A DNA stretch of 50,381 nt from a virus. The DNA lies in the IMG/VR virus record IMGVR_UViG_3300008954_000077, positions 1 through 50,381 of that record; one strand, given 5' to 3'. The notes beneath the pieces were generated by a model that saw nothing but the letters and a program-made list of their open reading frames with translations, did not search any database and was not told the origin of the DNA. The position numbers were made by a program, and so were the translations under genes. Positions 14,483-22,900 of the stretch are shown here, one piece after another. Within the stretch, counting starts at the first letter, position 1. Each line of letters begins with the position of its first letter.

Positions 14483-15428
14483 CAACCACCCCCAATGCCA
14501 ATGCAAGACCATGTGTCAGGTCGAGATCGGTACGCAAGTACTTCATCGCTTTCTCTGGCTCTGTCAGATAGAGACGATGGAAGTCTTTGCCGCTGATCCC
14601 AGGCGTCTTACGACCAACGCCCATGAATTTACAAATCGTGTCGAGGTTGTGCTTGATGCCCTCGACTGGCGATTTGTACCACTGCTCACCAAGCTTCCAA
14701 ATCTGAAGCAGATCAACGAACATCGGAGCCAGGTTGGTCCAACGCCCCTTCTGTTCGTAGATCCAGTCAGGCACCTTGATACTGTGAGCCCAACTGCGAC
14801 GAATGCAGAAGGGAAGATCCCATCCGTTAGAGTTGAAGCCGATCATCTTGCTGCCACGCTTGATGCGGACAGCGTTGCACTGCGACCAAAGGCCGGCCAG
14901 CACAGCTGCTTCGTGATCGGTGTTGTCGCCTGGTCCTGCTTGGTCGATCCGATACGGATCCTTTTGACCAGGGTAGTAGTAACCGATCGCACAGACGCGG
15001 CCTGTGATGGGGGAAAGGGCCGCATCCTCAATGAACGACTCGAAAGCTTCAGCGAGAATTCGCTTCTTCTCTTTCGGCCAGTTCGCAGTCTTCTTCTCGT
15101 AAGCCTCTTTGTCAGCCAGGTGCTTGGCCTTCTTCTCGGCCAGAATCCTTTCTTTGGTTTCTGGCTTCTTCGCTCGGCCGTACTTGACAGCTGCTTCGTC
15201 AAAGTCGGCGAACGGTGGCGGATCGTCAGGCAGCTCCGGAGGAACAAAGAACTTGTCCAGGTTCTTTTTCGACCTTGGACCAGTTTCAATGTCCCACATT
15301 ATCGTGCCACTGAAATCCTCAACAGTCTTTGTCTCCGGTGGGGCCTCGTTCCGCTCTTCAGCCTCGCCGGGAACTGACTCGAAACCCATCGAGTCGAGAA
15401 GTTGTTCCAACGCATCATGATCACTCAA
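14475..15428 (-). CDS. DnaQ-like (DEDD) 3'-5' exonuclease
   Basis: The ~317-aa product carries the three exonuclease motifs: IMWDIETGP (Asp46, Glu48), MIGFNSNGWDLPFCIRRS (about 195-212, Asp in WDLPF) and YLRTDLDLTHGL (about 298). The second motif resembles the editing domain of family-B polymerases, but no polymerase domain follows. A Lys/Glu-rich helical insertion lies between motifs 1 and 2 (about 85-130). It may process ends for the RecT-like protein or proofread for a host polymerase. The start is TTG at 15428, chosen by AAGGAG 7 nt upstream; an in-frame GTG is at 15434. Confidence 0.85.
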   Translation of the reverse strand: MSDHDALEQLLDSMGFESVPGEAEERNEAPPETKTVEDFSGTIMWDIETGPRSKKNLDKFFVPPELPDDPPPFADFDEAAVKYGRAKKPETKERILAEKKAKHLADKEAYEKKTANWPKEKKRILAEAFESFIEDAALSPITGRVCAIGYYYPGQKDPYRIDQAGPGDNTDHEAAVLAGLWSQCNAVRIKRGSKMIGFNSNGWDLPFCIRRSWAHSIKVPDWIYEQKGRWTNLAPMFVDLLQIWKLGEQWYKSPVEGIKHNLDTICKFMGVGRKTPGISGKDFHRLYLTEPEKAMKYLRTDLDLTHGLALALGVVGG

Positions 15429-15495
15429 GCTCACTCTCCTTATTTGATGTACTCCAAAGTTTCACTCTCACATTGACACGTTTGGTCACCAGGGC

Positions 15496-15533
15496 AAAAA
15501 AACGTCCCTGGCAGTAGGGAGCTACCAGGGACG
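15496..15533 (-). terminator. Intrinsic terminator between lysis/virion block and DNA-metabolism block
   Basis: Perfect 9-bp arms CGTCCCTGG and CCAGGGACG (plus 15503-15511 and 15525-15533) surround a 13-nt loop. On the minus strand they are followed by a G-free run of seven T residues (A tract 15496-15502). Transcripts from the giant virion genes should stop here. Confidence 0.92.
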
Positions 15534-15610
15534 CGAGAGATTGAGCCGACGCGGATCGGCCTGCATTGGAAGTTCGTAGTGTACCGGGTAGCAACGGAAA
15601 ATGGTAGTCG

Positions 15611-16579
15611 CTACTCAGCGGACGTGTCAACCTCGCTTGCTTCTGCCTTGGCTGATTCGATCGCTTCTCGGACTTCCGCAAACGCTTCGTCGAACTGAGC
15701 ATCAGTGAACATTGCTAGCTCATCGCGGCCGATTTCGACTTGCTCACGGGCATCTTTGCCACGGAAACCAGCATCACGAGCCTCACGCCACAACCTGATA
15801 GAAACGAAGAATCCGCCTCGTCTCAGTCGTTCGTAGGTCCGCTTCGCGCCGAACGTCTCGATGCACTCCAAGATCTGCGGTGCATACTTGATGAAAATCT
15901 CAAACCAATTCATCCTTGGCTCCTTTGGATCTGGCTCCGGTTCCGGCTCTGGTTCCGGTTCCGGTTCCGGGATAGGTGTGACACGTCGCTTGTAGCCAAG
16001 AGCGAGCAAGATCTCGACATCACGAACCGTGAGGCCAAGCAGCTGCGTCAGGATCCGCGAATTGATCACAATAGCGCCACTCTCATGATGTGCCCCCAAC
16101 AGGTGCATCAGTTCATGGAGCGATGTAAGGCGAATCAACCGCGGGTGAGTTGACCAGTCGCGATGATCGTACCTTTGCCGCTTGTTGTCATCGCAGCTGT
16201 TGTCGGCCAGGTGCGAGTCAGCTAAGACGCCACCGCCGAAATTGTGAAACTGCAACTTGCAATGCGCTTCGGGAAAACGACTCATGTCGATCGTGATGTC
16301 AAAGACAACGTTGATCTCTGCTTCGAGTTCCCTCGCCGCTTGCGTAAACTGAGCAAGGAAGTGATCGAACGTCACTCCCATGATACGATCGCCTGGCCAG
16401 TCGTCCTTCTCAACGATGATGATGTACTTTGCTGCACATCGTTCAGGGATTCGGGCGTGAGCGATCGCCGCTTGCTGCTGTGACTGGTCCAACGCTCCGG
16501 ACTGTCCGCAACCGCAAGGCGGCAACTGTGCGTCGAGATCAGAAGCGATCTCGGCCATTGCTGGCTGATAACTCGTCAT
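15611..16579 (-). CDS. Metzincin/matrixin-type zinc metallopeptidase with Pro-Glu linker
   Basis: The 322-aa protein has the full metzincin zinc motif HELMHLLGAHH (H155, E156, H159, G162, H165). Upstream, FGGGVLADSHLADN (about 115-127) is like the GxxGxLAHA segment of matrixins; a Met-turn is not obvious. A (PE)n linker, PIPEPEPEPEPEPEPDP (about 202-218), joins it to a ~100-aa helical C-terminal domain of unknown type. No signal peptide is seen, though Cys22/Cys24 are close to the N-terminus. It follows the holin-like gene and precedes a terminator, so lysis (cutting peptides or envelope proteins) or a virion role are both plausible. ATG 16579 has GGGAG 8 nt upstream. Confidence 0.75.
   Translation of the reverse strand: MTSYQPAMAEIASDLDAQLPPCGCGQSGALDQSQQQAAIAHARIPERCAAKYIIIVEKDDWPGDRIMGVTFDHFLAQFTQAARELEAEINVVFDITIDMSRFPEAHCKLQFHNFGGGVLADSHLADNSCDDNKRQRYDHRDWSTHPRLIRLTSLHELMHLLGAHHESGAIVINSRILTQLLGLTVRDVEILLALGYKRRVTPIPEPEPEPEPEPEPDPKEPRMNWFEIFIKYAPQILECIETFGAKRTYERLRRGGFFVSIRLWREARDAGFRGKDAREQVEIGRDELAMFTDAQFDEAFAEVREAIESAKAEASEVDTSAE
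15930..15970. repeat. Hexanucleotide-type tandem repeat coding the Pro-Glu linker
   Basis: Repeats of GGTTCC / GGCTCC units (plus strand) encode alternating Glu and Pro in the metallopeptidase gene. Such runs form stiff extended linkers and can change length by slippage. Confidence 0.8.
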
Positions 16580-16609
16580 GGCTAAAGCTCCCGTCGTGAA
16601 TTCTGAGTT

Positions 16610-16906
16610 CTACTCTTTCTCAACTTTATCTGCCAGTTCAGTCAGTGCATGAGTGACATTGGCGAACGTCTCCTTTGATTTGGCATGGGCATCATTAGCG
16701 ATCTGTTCAGTACGGTCGATAACTGCTGTCAGACTGGCCTGAAAGTCCGCACGCTGATCCTTGAGTGCTTCGAGGAAAGCCAAAGTTTCCTTGGTCCGCG
16801 TCTCCATCATCTGCGGCAAGGTCTTGGTGAAGAGCATGAAGATGACCCAGGCGACGATGACCAGCGCGCCAGCCTGAACAACCATGTTGAAGTACGTCTC
16901 GGCCAT
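16610..16906 (-). CDS. Holin-like or spanin-like small membrane protein
   Basis: The 98-aa product has one N-terminal transmembrane helix (VVQAGALVIVAWVIFMLFT, about residues 9-27), then KTLP and a long charged amphipathic helix to the C-terminus (MMETRTKETLAFLEALKDQ...). One helix followed by a cytoplasmic coiled coil matches BhlA/UviB-type holins in layout. A pore or anchor function is inferred; it sits 30 bp upstream of the metallopeptidase, the usual place for a holin. Confidence 0.6.
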   Translation of the reverse strand: MAETYFNMVVQAGALVIVAWVIFMLFTKTLPQMMETRTKETLAFLEALKDQRADFQASLTAVIDRTEQIANDAHAKSKETFANVTHALTELADKVEKE

Positions 16907-16921
16907 TTTTCCAGAATCCTT

Positions 16922-19900
16922 TTAATCTACGAATTGTCTCAAACGAAAGATTCGACGAGCCCTGGCTTCAGGTCCGGCCGCTCTTCTTCGTTGACTCCCC
17001 TTCCCAGTGATCTTGTTTGCGCGCCGAAGTACCAATGTCTTGGCCTTCTTCGCGTCGATGTCTAATCCATCGAGAACACTTTGGGCACGACGACGACTCT
17101 CGTTGTCTGATGGAGCTGTTGCAGTCCAGAGGCGCTTAGTCAGATACTCATCAACGATGTCGCGAACGTCTTGGGGCAGAGACTTCGCAGTTAAAGGGTT
17201 GGGATAGCGATCGAGGGCTGGCCGTCCCAACGCAAACCTGGCCAAGCCAAAGATGTACTTCTCATAGGCGAGTCGTTTGTAGCGATCCTTCTCTAATCGA
17301 ATCGGCTTTCGTAGCGCAGACATGATGTCCTTGTATTCATCCATCTCGCCGATCTGCGCTCGAAGCTTAGTAATGGACCTTTCTCGTTCGAGGAAGTCTT
17401 GTGCCTTTGAGGCGGGAATGCCTTTCGGCGGTTTCGCTTTGTCATCGCGGCGATCAATCACGGCGTCTGCCCACTTATCGAAGTCCTTGACCGATACTCC
17501 GAGATCTTTCAACTCGCGACGTGTTCTCATCCGTAGTGTGCCAGCGTCTTTCTGCAGCTGGTTCAGTTCCTGGTGAAAGTCATCAACATCACGAACGTAG
17601 TCTTTGTTGATCGTAATGCCACGCCATGGAGTCCGGAGCCCTTGAGTGGTAAGGCCACCTGACGTTGACTCCAAAAAGTGATCGACCTTCGCAGGTGACA
17701 TGCTAAACATGCGACCGATCCACTTGCTCATTTCGGTCGTGTGGTAGTTGTACTGTTCGGTGCGATCGACGTACTTCAAATGCTCCGGAACGATTTTGCG
17801 TTCGCGGAAGAAATCCCAGTTGCCCCAATTCTCAACAAGGGGTTTGACGATCGGGATCTCTGGGAATGACAGCCAACCACCGTAAGGGCTCTGCTTGTCG
17901 AACCACTCCCAAAGAACCTCGCCCGCCTTGACTTCGTTCTTTCCTCCCCACGCATTCAGAATGGCCTCAAAACCGATCTTGATAACGCCATACTCGCGCG
18001 GCACTGGGATGCGCAAGAACGGATTGCCTTGGTTGTCAGTAAACGACCAGAATCCCGCACGAAGCCAAGGCTTCTGGTTCTGATAGTCGTCATCGTCCTT
18101 GCGGGCCATCCAGTAAGCAAACGTCGCTCCGAACGTAAGAGCCATCCAGGTCGTAACGCGGCCAAGCTGGATGAGAGCTTTGTCGCCGTTGGGTGGACGG
18201 TACGTCGGATCAACTGTCTGCCGAACTGTGCGGAAGAATTTATCCTGTCCTTGGATCGCTGCATTAAAGAACGTGAAGTAAGCGTCCATCTTTTTGCCAA
18301 GCCGTCCGCTCCGCTTGAAGTTTGTGGTGACATCGTTAGCAGCATTGATGGCAAGCACAAGAGAATCACGGTCAGGATCCTCGAACTCTTTGGTGTCAAC
18401 ATTCCAGATTTCATACTCATTTTCCTCTGAATTCCACTTGCGAATGTAACCAGTTGATTCCATCGCGCGACTGAACTCAGCCAGGCGTGGACCAACCTCG
18501 AAAACAGTAACCAGCTCGCGAAGAGCATTCGTCGCCTTGCTGCCTTTGAGGCCGATCGCTGCGCCTGCAGCTGCCCCACCTGGTCCTGCAAGGGATCCAC
18601 CGATGACGCCACCAGCAACGCCGCCAAGTAGCGCCTTTACTGGATGCTTGAAGATGTCAAAGATGCCATGCTTGGCACGCTCGATCGGCGTGTACTCTCT
18701 GTTCTGATCAAGCGCTGAGTCAATCGACGAAATGTCGCCGCCCAACGTCGTAGACATCTTGCCGCCCATCTCTTCCCAAAAGTCGATGACGGCTTTGGCT
18801 CGCTTTGCACCAGGGATCTTGATGCCCCACCGATCAGCGACTTTGCCGATCTGATACAAGCCATAGAGTCCAATCCAGCGCATCGGATTCAACATCGAGT
18901 CAATATGGCCCTTGCTGAACTTGGACTGGAACTGGTAAGCACCCCAGTCGTAGAAGAGGTTCGTGCCCAAACTGAACGCGGTATTGATGCCGACCGCTCC
19001 CAGCTTCTTCAGCTTATTCACTGATCGGAAGAACGCGGTAACGCCGCTGGCCTGGTAACGGTCCATGCCATCGAGCGCGTCATAGATCATGGGATCCCAA
19101 CGGACCATGATCTTGTCACCGTTGTGAATGTACGTTTCGGTGTACTCGCTCGCGTCCGGTCGATAGTTCGGCCGATAGATCTGCAGCACTTGCATGATGT
19201 CCGGAACAGCTTCGGTTTCCTTCTCCAACTGCCTTAGCGCCTCTCTTCGATCTTCCTCTTCAGCGTCAGCCCAATCCTCGACAGTCGAGGGGCCAACGCC
19301 GAATCGCTTGAAGAGCCAGATCAGGTTGTTTGTCGAGATGTTGCCCGTGCGGAAGTAATGCACCACGCGGAACTCTGCTGCCATGTCCTCGTCAACGAAG
19401 CCACCGTCCACCAGGTCGGTCAAGATCTCTTCGACATTCAGTTGCGTTACGTCGGTCTTGGGATCGACGACTTCTGCGAAGTGTCCGAGTCCCGCTTCAC
19501 CACCAAAGGCGGGCACGACCATCGTCAAGATCTGTGTCTTGACTGCTTGCTTCAACGCGGCCGAGTAGAACTGTTGAGTACGCTTGAGCGCTGACACCAT
19601 CGGCCGGATGATTGGTGTAGCGCCACCCTTGCCGCGGCCGCGGACTGGCGATCGCGTGTTGAGCATTCCGGCTTCACCGCCAAACTGCGATCGTTTGTCC
19701 TTTGGAACACGATTCAACGGGATGTAATGTTCCCACTTGTCAATCATGTGCCTGGCAGAAGCAGCAGTCATCAGGCCAGTATCAACCATCAGCTGCAGCA
19801 AGCTGTTGTTGTACTCGGTGAAGATCTCGTGAGCCTCGGCGTACCGTTCCGCTCGCTTGGTATCGTTCTCGACCTGGCTAACGATATGGTTAGCTTCTGC

Positions 19901-22900
19901 ACGGTCCATGCCGGGATGATATTCACCAACAACGAACACCTTCTTCGGCCGTCCAGTCTTCTCGTCGATCGCCGGTTCACCTGTGTTCGGATCCAGAACC
20001 TTCTTCTTCGATCCACCTGAACCTTTGGACCAGGCTTCTTGCGCATGCTTGGCCCACATATAACGTTCCCAATCTTCCTCTTCACTGGGACGGATGATCT
20101 TGAACACGTCGTACAGCGCGGGACCAAAGATCGTCTCCTTGCCAGGCGTAACCGAGTGTACGCCGTTCTCAAGTGCGCGTTCTGAATGAGCAGGACCAGA
20201 GAGCGAATAGGCGCTCATCAGCTCGCCGCCTGTGATGCGGCCGGTCCATCCGAGTTGCCGCACCAGGCGTGACAGCTTGTTGACCGGGTGACCTTCGTCC
20301 ACCATCTGCGAGTAGAGCTTGTCAGACGAAGTCATAACCAAATCGTGCATCCGCTCCGCATTCGTCATATCGGCGGGTGGTGGGAAGTCTGTGGGGCCAT
20401 CACGCATGTCGGCTGACACTCGCGCGTCAGCTCCCTCGTTGCGCCACTCTTCAAACAGCTTGTCAGCTTTCTCGATCGAGTCCATAAACTTTGGAAGCTT
20501 CTTAGCGGCCGCTACGAGCTTTTGCTTCTCTTTGTCCAGAGTGACGGTCTTGGCTTTGTCGCGAAGTTTCTTCGCCCACCAGGTGGGGAACTTCCCGTTG
20601 AACCACTTGTGGAACTCCGGAGCCAGGTCGGCAGCATTCACACTACCAAGGGCTTCGTCGCCACCAGTCCAGCGATAGCGGAAGTACTCTGCGAATCCTT
20701 CGTACCATCGGAATCCGCTCACTGGGTCATGATTGTAGTCGAGCCTGGCCAGCTCGCGGTGGATCATCTTGAAGAGATCTGGATCCTCTTTCTCCAGCTC
20801 ATGCAAAGCATTTTCCATCTGAATCGCGTCGTCGATGTGGTGAGCTACCTCGTGAGAGACGACAGCCAGGTCACCAGCTAATTCACTGCGGACACGAATG
20901 ATCTTTTCAAGGATCCTCCAGAAGCCCGCAGCTCCACGGAGCTTGATCGGAATGCGGCCGCTGCGGACTTTGACACCAAAGTCCCGTTCGAGCCTGGCGA
21001 TGATGCTGTGCGGCGACAGCTCGCGTTTAGCACCACCCTCCGGAGCTTCCATTGCACGGGGGATGTGCCCGCGAGGATCCTTGCCTATGGGGGCAGCTCG
21101 AACCGTGGCTTCAGTCGCCTTCGGATCCAAGTCAAGCTCGTCGGGCAGATCGCGGCCGCGTCGTCGAAGGACGGTAGCTTTCTTCTTTTGCTTGCCAGCC
21201 TTCAACGCCAGGTCGCCTGACTTCTTCTTAAACTCTGGCTCTTCCGGTTCAGCCAGGCCAGCTCGCTCGCGTGCGGCCGCAACCAGCTCCTTGTCCGTCT
21301 CCCAGCGTTCCCAACGGTCTATTTCCTCGTTGAGATCTTGAAGACGTTCCTTAGCGAGTTGCGAATCAACGTCAACATCGGCGACTCTCTTGGCGTGTTC
21401 AGGTCTTTTCGCCACGCCCGCAATACTTGCTCGATCCGCTTTAAGTTCGGCGACGATTGAACGAACTGCTTTAGCAATTGCTTCCGCCTCTTGAATAGCC
21501 GAATCGTCGAATCCGAACAGATCTCCTTGCTTGGCCTTCTTTCCAGAATCAGGGAACTGCTGAAGCGCCTTGATGGTGTGTTTAATAAGCTCGGCTGCTT
21601 GTCCTTTTGCGGCCAGCTGCAGTCCAAGGTTCTGCCACTTCTCATTGTTGGGCGCTGATTCGCTTATTGCTCTGGCTTGTCCGTCTGAGATTCGCCCTGC
21701 CTTCCACGCGCTATACGTATCGTCTGTCGCAAAGCGCCCCACTGCGAAACCGATCTGCGCTTTAGCTTTCTGTAGTAAGCCTTCATGTTCCGCCTCTTCT
21801 TGTTTGATCGACGAGAATCTGAAGAAGTCGGCATGGTCTTCCACCGTTCCTTTGTCATCGGCAATGTTGAGCGCGGCTCCCATGTGCTTCGCGTCTTCAG
21901 CAGTGAAGCCATCAGCTTCGCGAACTACATGGACTTTGACTTCCTTCGTTCCCCTACTGGTCGCCAGGTCATGCCTGTGATGACCATTGACGACGAACAC
22001 CTCACCATCACGCGACTCCCATACTAGCAGATCGCCAGCTTTGGCAGGGTCAAAGTCGCCTTCTAAGGCATCCTCTTGAGTCACTCCGCGTTCGTTTGCC
22101 TCTCCCTTGAATTGAAACCTGGCCGGATCCACTTTGATCCGTTCCAGTGGCATCCAGCCAAAGTAGCTTGGACGGCCATCCGCCTGACGATGGACACGCA
22201 TATCAGCAACGTGTTCGGGGGCTACTCCTTGACTGAGATCTTCGACGGCTGGCTTGTCGACGCGAGCGTCCGGAGGGAAGAGCGAAGGGTCATCAGCCTC
22301 CCGCTTCTCGTTGGAAGCTCTGGCAGCGTCCCGCTTCTGCTGATCCTTGATGTCCTGCATCTCTTGATCAGTAAGCTTCTTCCTGGCGACGGGTGTTCGC
22401 TTGCCTGTCGCGCCTCTGCCCTTAGCTCCCAAGATCCGATCGACGTGAGCCTCAACACCACCCTGCTTGTCGATCGCGTCTGCTTGCGACGAGAAACCAC
22501 GAATGAAGTCAGTCATCGCTTGGGGGCTGGCTGTTGCTTTATCCGGAGCCCGACTGATCGCGTTCTTCAACCAGCCTTCCAAGTCCAATTGACCTGGTAC
22601 GCCTTTGAGTGGTCCAACTGGCGTTTCTGGCGTCTCTACCTTAGTGTAGCCGGCTACACTAACCCCCTCTCGTCTTTTCAGCTCTGCAGCCACTTCTTTC
22701 TGGATCGAATCGACTGTTGCCCAACGCGCAAGGTTGTCGGGTTTGGCGAGTACTTTTGAATTCTTCGTTGTCTCTAAAGCATCGTGCCACTTCTGCAAGT
22801 CCGCGGCCGGAAGGCTGTTCATCCAACCAACCATCTCATCTTCGTTCTCGAACTCAGGCAATCCCTTGGTGCCGTGAAGTGTCGGGAAGAACGAAGGATT

